Source: Lotus japonicus (taxonomy: Eukaryota; Streptophyta; Magnoliopsida; Fabales; Fabaceae). From it: a stretch of 64,000 bases of DNA. The position numbers and the translations under genes were made by a program. Within the stretch, counting starts at the first letter, position 1; each line of letters starts with the position of its first letter. This document shows, piece by piece, positions 25,859-35,552 of the stretch. The DNA lies in the NCBI RefSeq assembly GCF_012489685.1, contig NC_080044.1, positions 28,562,369-28,626,368 on the forward strand, written 5' to 3'. The notes below the pieces were generated by a model. The model searched no databases. It saw only the letters and a program-made list of their open reading frames with translations, and was not told the DNA's origin.

Positions 25859-25994
25859 GTACCTGTCCCATTAATAAATAGATAATGAAAATATCATTTA
25901 AATAAACGTGGGTCCGAGGAGTTTTACTCATAACGGGTTTTTATCCGCAAGTGTGGAAAAATTTGACATCCCTAGTTTTATAATTAGGAACGAG
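25137..25994. mobile_element. Stowaway-like MITE, interrupted by a hAT MITE
   Basis: The left end CTCCTTCCATTCCTAATTATAAGAC follows TA (25135-25136). The right end TTATAATTAGGAACGAG (to about 25994) is its inverted counterpart, with the outermost bases decayed. Removing the 551-bp insert at 25424-25974 and one copy of its target duplication leaves about 300 bp, a normal Stowaway-like size. Confidence 0.65.
25424..25974. mobile_element. hAT-type MITE nested in the Stowaway-like element
   Basis: Terminal inverted repeats TAGGCATGCCAA and, read from the right, TAGGGATGTCAA match at 10 of 12 positions. The element is flanked by perfect 8-bp duplications GTTTTATA (25416-25423 and 25975-25982). 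The interior is non-coding and contains a (TA)n run (about 25823-25856). Confidence 0.85.
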
Positions 25995-25997
25995 TGA

Positions 25998-26800
25998 ATC
26001 GTCTAAATGGTCCCTGAAAGTGTAGGGGTCGGGCACTTTTGTCCCTGAACTCCAGAAAAGGTTCAAAAAACCCTTGAAGTTGCAACTGTCAGTGTTAGTA
26101 GTCATCTTGCATCTTTTCAGTTAGTCACTGGGACGAAATAGACGATGTGTCATGTTAAGTGACACATAGCCTGGTCCACGTGGAATTTATTTTTCATTTT
26201 TCTTTATTTTTCACATCTAATTTACTCAATTAAAATTAATTTAACTCTAAATCTTAATTATCCCCAAACAATTAATTCTTAATCCTAAATTAATTAAAAT
26301 CTAACTAACAATCATCAACACCCACCTCTGAACGTTAACCTTCATCAACAACCACCACCAAACCTCCTTCTCTCACCCAAGTGACCACCACCACCATCTT
26401 CTCCCCCCCTCTTCTCTCCCAAACCAACGCCCGCACCTTCTTCCTCACCAACCCCCACTCTCTCCTTCTTCCAACTTCCTTCCAGATCTGGCTCACAACC
26501 CAACCCCCAACCCCACCCCATCTCTCTTCTTCCTAGATCTGGCTACAACAACCCCAACCCACATCCCCATCAACAACATCAGCAAACATACTTAAAGGAA
26601 CCAAATGGGTCAAGGTGGGCATAGAATTCAAACCTAGCTGAAAAGGGAGACAACCCCATAGAAACAAGACCTTCAGAGTCAAACCCAGGAAAACCGGGAC
26701 AGTGTCACCGGCGGCGTTGTTTGTGAGGAATCCGAGTGAGGTGGTGATGAAGATGAGGTAGTTGACGCAGAATCCCGCCTGGGAGAGCACGATCATCGTG
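25998..26800. mobile_element. Probable MULE-derived segment carrying a gene fragment
   Basis: The left part (about 25998-26170) contains GGTCCCTGAA and TTTTGTCCCTGAACTCC, a sequence type found at ends of plant Mutator-like elements and seen in inverted form elsewhere in this window. A pyrimidine-rich non-coding stretch (26340-26530) follows, then a captured transporter fragment. The right end was not found, because Copia-like sequence begins near 26805. Classification as a Pack-MULE is inference. Confidence 0.4.
26569..26796 (-). pseudogene. Fragment of a vacuolar amino acid transporter (AVT3-like)
   Basis: The minus strand encodes 76 residues without a stop, from MIVLSQAGFCVNYLIFI through LWGCLPFQLGLNSMPTLTHL to FADVVD. 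This is like one internal transmembrane section of the plant AVT3 family (amino acid/auxin permease superfamily). The full proteins have about 11 membrane segments and over 400 residues, so this is only a piece. Similarity stops abruptly at both sides: at 26568 it enters low-complexity sequence and at 26797 a Copia-like remnant. The GC-rich codons differ from the surroundings. No promoter or flanking exons were seen. Most likely a transduplicated fragment with no function. Confidence 0.7.
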
Positions 26801-26804
26801 TCAA

Positions 26805-27370
26805 CTTTAAGTCGTACAAGAAAGTTGATACAAGTGTTATTATCACTCTAGATGATGGTAATTCATCTTCGGTAGTTGGTATTGGTGATTCATGTTCGTG
26901 AATTGAAATATAGTCTTATATGTGCCTATAATTTGACAAAAGATCTAAACTGCACAACTATATTTTTACCTCTCACCACTGTATTTTTTAGGATTTGTCT
27001 TTAAGGATGACCATTTGAAGTGCTAAGGAACACAATGGATTTTATTTTGTCTCTAATTCACCTTCAAGATTGAAGTCCTCTCATTCAACCCCCTCTCTGT
27101 CTACTGTGTTAGATTTAAATGTTTTTCTATGGAACAACCGACTTGGTCATCCTAGTTTCACTTATTTAAAATACTTGTATCCAGATTTGTTCATCAATAA
27201 ATATATTTCATCTTTCACATGTGAACATTGCATTTTTCTAAACAATCTTGCACTAGTTATCCTCCTCATTCTTATCAACCTTCATAACTCTTCTATGGTT
27301 GTCCCTCTCTCCCTCTCTGTTGAAGTTCATGTCCTTCTTTTCCTATAGCTCATCGAGGTTTGTGCGAGTT
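26805..27370 (+). pseudogene. Copia gag-pre-integrase remnant
   Basis: 27061-27260 (plus) encodes LWNNRLGHPSFTYLKYLYP and later FTCEHC, the His/Cys zinc-binding region that precedes integrase in Ty1/copia polyproteins. Upstream sequence to about 26805 fits the protease-to-pre-integrase region with stops and shifts. The remnant ends just before the TRIM element at 27399. No LTRs were assigned. Confidence 0.65.
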
Positions 27371-27495
27371 TATCCACTACTATCTTTGAAGGTGAGAGTG
27401 TAAGACAGTAGGGTAAATTCAATGAGTTTTATATTATATTCTAACACGCCTCCTCACGCAAGAGCCCTTTGAGCTTGAAGCGTGGATAATGCACA

Positions 27496-29494
27496 TGTCT
27501 GAGATGCAAATAAGTAACACAAGAAAGGGGGGTTTGAATTGTGTACTTGAAATTTACGTTTTAAAAACTTTGTTTTATGAAAAGAATATTAGTTCTTTTA
27601 AGAAAACATTTAAGTATGACTTTTCGTAAACTGTTCGGTGCAGCGGAAGTTAAACAGTAAGTAAGGCAGAACGATCAGCACACAGGGATTTGTACTGGTT
27701 CACCCTAAACGATTGGGTTACGTCCAGTACTTGGCCACCACCAAGATTTTCACTAGCAAGTTTCAAGGACTTCTCAAATACAAGTATTAGACAGGACTTC
27801 TCCAAGTATTATCACGGACTTCTCAAAGTATTCTGCAGGACTCCTCCTATAACAAGTATTCTCAGGGACTTCTCCCACCATGTATTCTAAGGACATCTCC
27901 TCCAACGTATTATCAGGACGCCTCCTTACAAGTATTATCAGGACTTCTCCTAAAACAATCTTTTGCAAGATGTTTTTCTTCTACATGATCTCTTCTTACA
28001 AGAGTGAGGTAGACAGTTCGGCTCAAATGAACTACAAAGTGTTTTGGACAGATTTGACTCTTAGGAAACTTTGTGTTCTAGATCTAAAGAGGCTTGAGAG
28101 AGTATTTGACTCTTTTGGATCTGTGCTCTCTTTCTAAGATATGACTCTTAAGCTCAATACTTTGAGTGCTAAGTTTTGTAGAGGATTCAAAGTTTGGTTC
28201 TCTAGTACTTGGTTGAGAAGAATAAGTGTTTGACTCTTAGCTTTTCTTCAAAGGATGAAGATCACTTGAAATGAAGGATGACTGGAATGCTAAGTGATTT
28301 CTCCATTATTTTCTTCTCTTCATCTACATTGTGTTGCACTCTCTCTCTCTCTTACAAGTCTTCAAGTCTTCCTTTTATATCTTCAAGGCTTCTAGTGGAT
28401 AGTGATGTGTTGGCACATTGAGAGCCTTTCAATTTTCTAACCGTTGCTCCAACAGCTCTTTTCTTGAGCATTAAATATCTTGTACCTGCTCCCCTTGACT
28501 TTTTGCTCAAAGTGGTACTTTCTCTCTCTTCCTTTTTGTACTTTTATGACAACATTGTAATTCGTGCATTGGAGAGTGTGTAGAGATAGAAATCACGTGA
28601 GCTTCTTTGCTTCTTCTCTAAGCTGATTTGACAAGTCCCCCTTTTTGATCAGAAGATATTTTCAATTTGAATTTTCAATTTGAATTTTCCCGGTTCGTTG
28701 TCCTGAACGGTAGGATGATGACAGTACCCATCGGACGGTAGTCATCGAACGAATGAAACTTTGCACAGTGTAGTCTGAATAGTCTAGCTCTTTCTTCGGA
28801 CAGTTTGTGATGATGCCATGAAATATCTTTCACGCCTTTGCTTTGACTGTCTGGCTTAAGCTTTGACTTTCCTTCTCCTTGTCTGAACAGTTTAATGATG
28901 AGGCCGTGAAAATCCTTTCACGCTTTAACTTGAACTGTTTGGCGAGACTTGTCTTTGGCTTCATTTCTACTAGCTTGATCAGTTAACGATGATGATCCCA
29001 TGGAAGTGCTTCCATGCTTATGACTTGAACTGTCTAGCTCAAGCTTTATCACTCTTTCTTCTTCTTCCTCATTTCACAATGGCTTCAGATGATGCACTGA
29101 AATTTCTTCCATGCTTTAGCTTGTACTGTTTGGCTTGATCCTTGATCTCTTCTTCACCAAGTAGTCTAAGATATTTCCAAATATGAAGATGACGCTTAAT
29201 CTGTAGACTTCGCAGCTTGCTCCGTTGGATAAACTTTCTTTGATCCTTTAGAAGGTCCTATTGCTTTAGACTGTCTTCTTTCCTTAGACGGTCTTCTTTC
29301 CTCAGACGGTCTTGTGACTAGACAATTGACTTTGGCCAACTCTTCAGGGTTTGAACTGTCTTGCAGATTTTGCATTTTTGCATGGACAGTACACATAACG
29401 GGTATGGATGATAAGACATGATATTTCCTGAAATACACAATATATGAAATTTTTAGTATTTCATTTATACCCTTGAAATTGTTTGAACCTTACA
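27496..29494 (-). mobile_element. Probable solo LTR of a Copia (SIRE/Maximus-like) element inside the TRIM
   Basis: The insert is about 2.0 kb, starts TGTCTGAGATGC and ends CCTTACA, so it has TG...CA ends, and it lacks pol coding. Its left part carries a GTGCAGCGGAAGTTAAACAG / GGGATTTGTACTGGTTCACC section like the LTR end of legume SIRE/Maximus elements. No matching 5-bp target duplication is visible at the chosen ends, so the boundaries or the solo-LTR interpretation could be off by a few bases. Orientation is inferred from that similarity. Confidence 0.55.
27765..27958. repeat. Minisatellite of about 25 bp
   Basis: About seven or eight degenerate copies of a unit like CAAGTATTATCAGGACTTCTC run head to tail. 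They lie within the presumed solo LTR. Confidence 0.7.
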
Positions 29495-29642
29495 TTGCCC
29501 ACCTATCATGTGCTTAAATTCTACTTTTTAATTAGAAAGTGAAGTGAGGAGGGATGAACTCTAGACCACTAAGTCATAGAGGCTCTGATACCATGTAAAG
29601 ACAATAGGGTAAATTCAATGGGTTCTATATTATATTCTAACA

Positions 29643-31200
29643 AAGAGTAACTCAAACCTAGAGCGTCTCGAGAGTTCTGCATGCTTTATATTTGTTTTGC
29701 ATGTGGTTGAGATGAATGTGTTATATTATATTGTTGTTTTGGCATGATTTGTGGTATGATTTACTCACTTATTATTTGCTGAAAATTTATTGATAAATGT
29801 CTATTTGTTGCTTGTTTTGATGAGGTTTATGGCATGATTAATATAATTTATGTCTGCTGAAGTTTTGGTGCCTATTTGTTGTTATCTTGAATTTGATACT
29901 TCTCCTTATTACTTTCTTTACGTAATTGATTTTTTTCTACTTAGATTGTTGTATGAAGAGAGAAGTAGACAGACATATTAAACTCAAGCAACTCTCTAGT
30001 ATATGAATAAGATTTCAACCTTTGATAAAATACTTAGAAGATTTTACAAAGATGGAATGATAAATGTGTGGTTCTTTGTGAGAAGAAAAAATATTATATC
30101 ACTTGAAGCTTAAATGTCTTGAAGCTTTTGACACTTATAACTTGTTGAAAATTGAGGATACAACTCTTGAATAATAAATGTATGATATTTGTGTCACTCT
30201 CTTATCCTTGTTCTTCAATACTTCAGTTTTTATAAGCTGTGATAAAAAACTTGGCTTGAGTGAGCAAGAGCTTCTTCAACGTATCTTTTCTTTAAAGTCT
30301 CCCTACTCTACATCAATTGTATTTGAACGTTGAGCATCACGTGTCAGGAATAGCTTTATATAAAGTGATATGAGTAGTAGCCTTTTTGCAGTCTATGCTT
30401 CTTCTTTGTATGTGAGGCTATGTTGACAAGACTTTTGACGTGATGAAGTGCTTTTTCTTTTTTGCTGGCATTGTACTTGAACATTTTAGAGCATGTATAG
30501 CCTAAAGAAAATATATTATTTCATATTCAATGTGCTAGATAAGTCTTCTACGTACTTTGGCTTTGTACCATGCTTTATGTGGACTATGTCTTCAATGAAC
30601 TATACTTTCAGCATACTAGACATTTGACGTACCACGTCTGCATTGTACCATGCTTTTTCCTTTCACAGACGATGAGTGTTTCATATTGTACATAGTCCTT
30701 CAATAGATATTCCTAGTTTGTATATACTTGTGATGATGTAGCATTTTAGGTTTGTAAGTCTTTCTTCTCGATCTTTTCAATAGATGCTTTGACTTTGTAC
30801 GCTTCTTGATCTATTCAATAGATGCTTGAATTTTTGCACATTTGATAGATTTTGGTGCAGGCAGATGATTTGGTCTTCTGCACATTAGATAGACGGTAGA
30901 GCTTGTGCAGATGTTAGCTTCAAGTGTCTTCAAGCCTTGTGTTGAAATCTGGCATGTTGAGCTTCATCCTTTCTGTTGCTTCATCTTTGTACTTGTATCT
31001 ATTTACACTTTGAACACATGAGATCATTATTTTTTATAACTGTCTTTTGTCAACATCAAAGCTTAGAAGAAGGAACAATGTGGAGACTTATAACCTAACA
31101 TTTAGGAATTCCCAAACATTTGTAGAGGGACACTGAACATACTTCGATTATATAAATACAAGTTTAGTCGTACATTTACATAAATTGTTAAATCACTACT
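29643..31200. other. Decayed repeat DNA, probably another Copia LTR
   Basis: No gene is supported. The part from about 29947 to 31077 ends CATCAAAGCTTAGAAGAAGG then AACA, resembling the outer end of legume SIRE/Maximus LTRs in minus orientation. It repeatedly uses gene-like words such as TGCACATTTGATAGA, but has no PBS, PPT or coding partner. Assignment is tentative. Confidence 0.35.
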
Positions 31201-31555
31201 TATGTAGACTACCTTACTTTTCACTCCCTCCGCTTCAATGTTTATAATTCATTTCCTTCTTTTGGACGAAATTACTTGGTGGAATGCCTTCCTTTGTCGG
31301 TTATCAAACTACTCCTTATTACTGAAATGGGTTCTTTACATTATCAAACATCTTTGATCGTTCACCTTTAATGTGACACGTTCCCTCCAATTATATGATC
31401 AAGGAGATCAGTCGGCTAGAGATCAGGTCCCTTCATATTTCGAGGAGGCAAAGTCGTCCCCTCTGTTGATCGAACCCTCATTTCGGGGTCTTCGTCAACA
31501 TGTTATGAGGCTCCAATCTTTGGTGGGTCACTATTACTTGACTTAGAAATGCAAA

Positions 31556-32010
31556 CTTTGGCGGTATTTATCATGCACTTATGGGACGTAAGACTCTTCA
31601 AGAACCTTTTCCATTTTTCGGTTATGTATGGAAAGATAGAAATAAAATGAATACTACCTTTGGGTATTCACTTAACCTTGTTAGGTATATAGACTTTTCT
31701 TCTAGCATTCAAGGCTTCTTATTTTGGGGGTATATATGATACTTGGGCTTGTAGGGGAGGAGATGTAAGAAATATTACCAATTGGACCCTTAGTCCAAGT
31801 ATTATATTTGGTTATTTACTAAAATCACCTTTTGGAGGAGAGATGTGTATTGTTAGTGTGGATGATTTTGACGAAATAATTGGGGAACATGTATGGTTGG
31901 GTTCCTTTTGTATACTTGGTGAAATCTCGCATATTTTAACAAAACCCTTTGCATGGGCTCGGTGTGCACTAGCATTATCTGGAGAAGCTTACTTGTCTTA
32001 TAGTTTATGA
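31556..32010 (+). pseudogene. psbC: Plastid psbC fragment in nuclear DNA (NUPT)
   Basis: The plus strand matches the middle of the photosystem II CP43 protein. It reads FGGIYHAL near 31556, [14 protein letters not shown] near 31605, and from about 31723 a long stretch corresponding to GGIYDTW...[23 protein letters not shown], then HVWLGS and TKPFAWAR and SGEAYLSYS, ending near 32008. Substitutions and at least one internal stop (TGG to TAG-type changes, loss of frame near 31670) show decay. It cannot encode CP43; the real gene is in the chloroplast. Confidence 0.88.
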
Positions 32011-32242
32011 GCTTTATTCATTTTTGAATGAATTGCCTTCATATCTGAGATAGCTTAACTGAGCCAAAATCAAACCCAATATAATTCTTTTAGAAAACGT
32101 TATCATAACAACGAATATGAATGAACGACTATAGCTCCTTTATGAACTACTTGGAAGATCACAATGGAGAAGTTAAGACCTTTTAGAAATCAAGAAATGG
32201 TAGGGCGGCAATCAAACCTGCAGTCTTTAGGTCATGAGCCTG

Positions 32243-32405
32243 ACGAGCCTAGCTATGTTAGGCTCTTTGACCTTTATTACAGTTCACCATATGTATTATA
32301 TGTCCCCTTATCCATACCTAACGACCGACTATGGTACACAATTGTCATTGTTCACGCATCACATGTTGACTGGTGGACTTCTCATAGTTAGTGCTACTGT
32401 ACATA
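32243..32405 (+). pseudogene. psaA: Plastid psaA fragment in nuclear DNA (NUPT)
   Basis: Reads [17 protein letters not shown], then [19 protein letters not shown] and GGLLIVSA, the well-conserved photosystem I PsaA segment, with changes including loss of the Trp in HHMW. Only about 55 residues are present. It lies 230 bp after the psbC piece in the same orientation, although psbC and psaA are on opposite strands and several kilobases apart in typical plastomes. The insertion is therefore rearranged or composite. Confidence 0.87.
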
Positions 32406-33072
32406 TTTCTAAAGCTCTAGGATTCCCTCCTTGCACACATACTGACTTGAGCGCCAGAGTGTCTTTTTCAAGTATCCTCTGACGCCTACAACCAACACCA
32501 CCTCACTCTTACGTCACTCTTGTCCAAGTCTAATACTCACAAAAACAATTACCAAATATCTTATTGATTATCAAATTTTATTAACATATTTAAGAGTTAC
32601 AAGTTATAATTATAAAACATAATATTAATTAAAAGTGATATTAACCTTGAAAATTAATTGCACTATTATATAAAATTACTAAAAAATAATATTTTTACTT
32701 ATATAGTAGCATAAAATTAAAATAATAATAGATTAGAATTTGTTTTAAAACAATGTTTACTTTTATATTTTAAGCATTTTTCTCTTTTCTAAGAGATTAA
32801 TTTCTATGGTCTATTTTTTTTTTTTTTTGTCGGTAACTATATTTCAAGCTTTGGTCCAAACGAAATTGACTTCGGTTATAATTTGTTGAATTTTTTTAAA
32901 AGTCGAACTAAAAATATTATGATGGAATCGAACTCCTCGCAATTTAATTAATCCAAATAATAATATATAGATAGCAATTTAATTTTATTTCAAAGTACAA
33001 GCCATATATAACTGGCTGTCTCCTTCCCCAAAATTGTGTTACCCTCAATTAGAAAAAACCTCGAGAGGGGAA
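32406..33072. other. AT-rich upstream region of the J-like gene
   Basis: No coding region or RNA gene is recognised. 32540-33000 is strongly AT-rich with a T tract at 32814-32829. The sequence just before the start codon at 33073 (CTCGAGAGGGGAA) is presumably the 5' leader. A TATA-like ATATATAAC at 33005-33013 is a possible core promoter, 60 bp upstream. Confidence 0.3.
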
Positions 33073-33846
33073 ATGGAGACAGGTAACGGCACCTCACCCA
33101 ACAGATCCGAATCCGAACCCGATCGGCTACTCAGTTCATGCAAGGAGCTTCTCTTACGCCGCGAATTCACTGCCTGTCGTGACCTTGCCCGTAGGATCCA
33201 AAGGTCCGACTCGAACATCAGTGCTCAAGTTGACCAAATCCTCACCATCGCTGAGGTGCTTGGCTCCTCCACGCGCCGCCCCGGCACCACTCACCTGGAC
33301 TGGTACTCCATCCTTCAGCTCAGCCCGGCTGAGGCAGCAAACCGTGAAAACGTGCGTAATCAGTTCAAGACACTCATGCGCCTCCTGGATCCCAGCAAGA
33401 ATAATTTTCCACTGGCGGATGACGCGTTAATGCGTGTGCGCGAGGCTTGGTTGGTGCTCTCCGATCCGGTCCAGCGAGCCCGGTTTGAGTGTGAGTGCCG
33501 CCGCGGTAATGATCACCCTGCGACGAGTTCGTTTTGGACGATGTGCCCGTATTGCTGGTACCTGCACGAGTATGAGAAGAAATACGAGGATTGCACTTTC
33601 CGCTGTGGGAATTGCTTGAGGACGTTTCACGGTGTGGAGGTGAAGGCGCCGGCTGCGGAGACGGTGGTGCAGGGGAAGGATGAATACTATTGTTACCACT
33701 TAAGTTTGCCGCTGAGGTATCCTCTTGAAGAAAGCCAGAGGGTGGTTTTTCAAGGCAATGCTCAAAAGAGGTTGAGGATAAAAACTGTGGCTAACAGGGT
33801 GCCCATGAAAGTGTTTATGGAGCCTAATGGTGAGTCCGATATGTAA
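33073..33846 (+). CDS. J-like protein without HPD, with a CxxC...CxxC zinc motif
   Basis: An intronless frame encodes 257 residues from the first in-frame ATG (33073, context GGGAAATGGAG); upstream frame extension lacks an ATG. Seen: a helical N-terminus (about 15-65) typical of plant J proteins of the DUF3444 group; a J-like domain at about 75-139 starting LDWYSILQL and ending LSDPVQRARFE. The HPD tripeptide between helices 2 and 3 is absent: the loop reads RLLDPSKN. A zinc-type segment follows with C158, C161, C178 and C181. Known: HPD is needed to stimulate Hsp70 ATPase, so J-like proteins lacking it cannot act as ordinary co-chaperones. The length is far short of DUF3444 proteins (600 or more), but shorter relatives exist in plants. 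Inferred: a soluble J-like protein, client or partner unknown. Convergent with the IMPACT-family gene downstream. Confidence 0.88.
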   Translation: METGNGTSPNRSESEPDRLLSSCKELLLRREFTACRDLARRIQRSDSNISAQVDQILTIAEVLGSSTRRPGTTHLDWYSILQLSPAEAANRENVRNQFKTLMRLLDPSKNNFPLADDALMRVREAWLVLSDPVQRARFECECRRGNDHPATSSFWTMCPYCWYLHEYEKKYEDCTFRCGNCLRTFHGVEVKAPAAETVVQGKDEYYCYHLSLPLRYPLEESQRVVFQGNAQKRLRIKTVANRVPMKVFMEPNGESDM

Positions 33847-35552
33847 GGGTGAACACTTCAAGTTTTAATTGTGCTGCTTCTGGGGTTGCGGTAAAAGAGT
33901 AACTTTATGTTGTAGTTGTTAATTATGTGTTTTAGTTGCTAAGAAGGAAATGGGGCATGTCATGCATTGCTTGTAGTATACAGTTTTTTGCAATGCTGTA
34001 ACTGTAATCTGTGCATATTCGGAATGAATTCGGTATCTTTTGCTCGATTGTGTGTCATACTTTTTGGTGAAATCAAGATCAAGATTACTGGTGTTATATG
34101 TTCTCATATAAATAGTGGAAGAGGTTGTGTTTGCTGTTTTTTATTTCCAGTTTGCTGGGATTTATTAAATTGGGTAGACATACTGAAGTATGGCGATTAA
34201 AATTCTTTGATCATCTGGATGAGTGGCTAATTTTTTTTATGACAAACTTGTATCTTGTTAGAACATAAAACAGACTAATAAAATTGAGGAATATGATTTC
34301 TTTGATTTTATGATCGTTTAGGAATAACTCAGGTGTGCAAATTTTTGGCTTTCACCCACATTTTAGGAATACGTACCTTTGTGGTATACAGAGAATTTTT
34401 CAAAAAATTTGGAGAAGCATAGATACAAAATAAGTTATGGTTTTGAATGAGTTATGGTCTTGAATGAATGATGGAGGTCGTATGCAAGTTAAAAAGCAAT
34501 TGCAGACTATCCGAATCCATTATGGGATTGAAGGATTGACTGAGGAAATTGCTAGCTTCTACTCCCTGACTGTGCTGATATGAGTAATTACACTGCCATA
34601 GACATTACTCATGTGCAGGAAAGTAGATGAAAAGAAACTGTTGATTTTCTTCACATTCAATGCTTCACACCCATGGCAAGAGTACCCGAAGATGATACTA
34701 CTACACTTCATTATCTGATTTATCTCTCCTTAGCTTCATCAGATTGAAATAACACCATTGGATTTTCACTCATCTCCGACCTATCTTCGTTTGATGGTTT
34801 CACATTGACTTTCTCTCTAAAATCATTCTTAATGAGTTGTTGATTCTTTTTCTATCCCAGTAAAAGCTTCCTTGTTGATTCATTTCTATCCCAGTAACAA
34901 GTTTCATTTCAAACCTGGTAAATGAGATGTAAGATAGAACTCGGAAGTTGGAATCATCCATGATCCAATCTGCATACCTTCATTGAATGGATAAGTACTC
35001 TTGACTGCAATTGCATGATTCCATAATTATAAGGAATCCGATTGCAGTTTCTATTCCATCCTGTATTGTCCCAGCTGAATATTTTTAACCTTTCAGTCAA
35101 TTATTTCATAGTCATAGTCATTCATTTATCCATTGATGTCACTTGATCCTTTTTATAAGCGACTGATAAATAGTAAATATGTCTGTCATTTCTTAATTCA
35201 TATGAAGTTAAGATATAAGTTCCTAGTTGCTGCCATCAGAGTTATGCCAGACAAACATCGCAACAGTGCAAAACAAATGTATTATCTATAAAGATAACGA
35301 TTTGTAAGAATTTCTACTGAATTTACAAAGTATAACAGATTTTCTAAATCACAAGTACTTTTCAAACCAGTCTTTTAACCAGTTAGGTTTGATATCTGGA
35401 AATTAGTCCTATCAGCAGAACAAATGTTGTGCAAAATCTTATTTATTGAGCCTGTACAAGTTTCATTCGCCACATCTCAAGATGAAGCTGTATCTACCAT
35501 GCCTTAGAATATTTTTTATCCGAAAACTATAATCCAAATTGCATCTCAACTC
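33847..35552. other. Intergenic region between two convergent genes
   Basis: Contains the 3' UTR of the J-like gene at the left and presumably that of the IMPACT-family gene at the right. No other gene, RNA gene or complete transposon is recognised. An imperfect palindrome (about 35006-35052, GACTGCAATTG...GATTGCAGTT) is the only structure noticed. Confidence 0.45.

Larger units (their letters stand above)
27399..29642 (-). mobile_element. Second TRIM element, split by a solo LTR
   Basis: Short LTRs of 48-49 bp lie at 27399-27446 and 29594-29642; on the minus strand both begin TGTTAGAATATAATATA. The primer site (minus TGGTATCAGAGCC) is at 29581-29593. The interior matches the TRIM in KAC intron 20 on both sides: the CTCTTGCGTGAGG region near 27450-27470 and the CACTTTCTAATTAAAAAGT region near 29524-29545. 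The halves are separated by about 2 kb of unrelated DNA (27496-29494). Flanks GAGAG (27394-27398) and AAGAG (29643-29647) agree at 4 of 5 bases. Confidence 0.8.

Noticed and set aside
31556..32405. Functional photosystem genes
   Set aside because: Only internal fragments with frame breaks are present; these are nuclear copies of plastid DNA.
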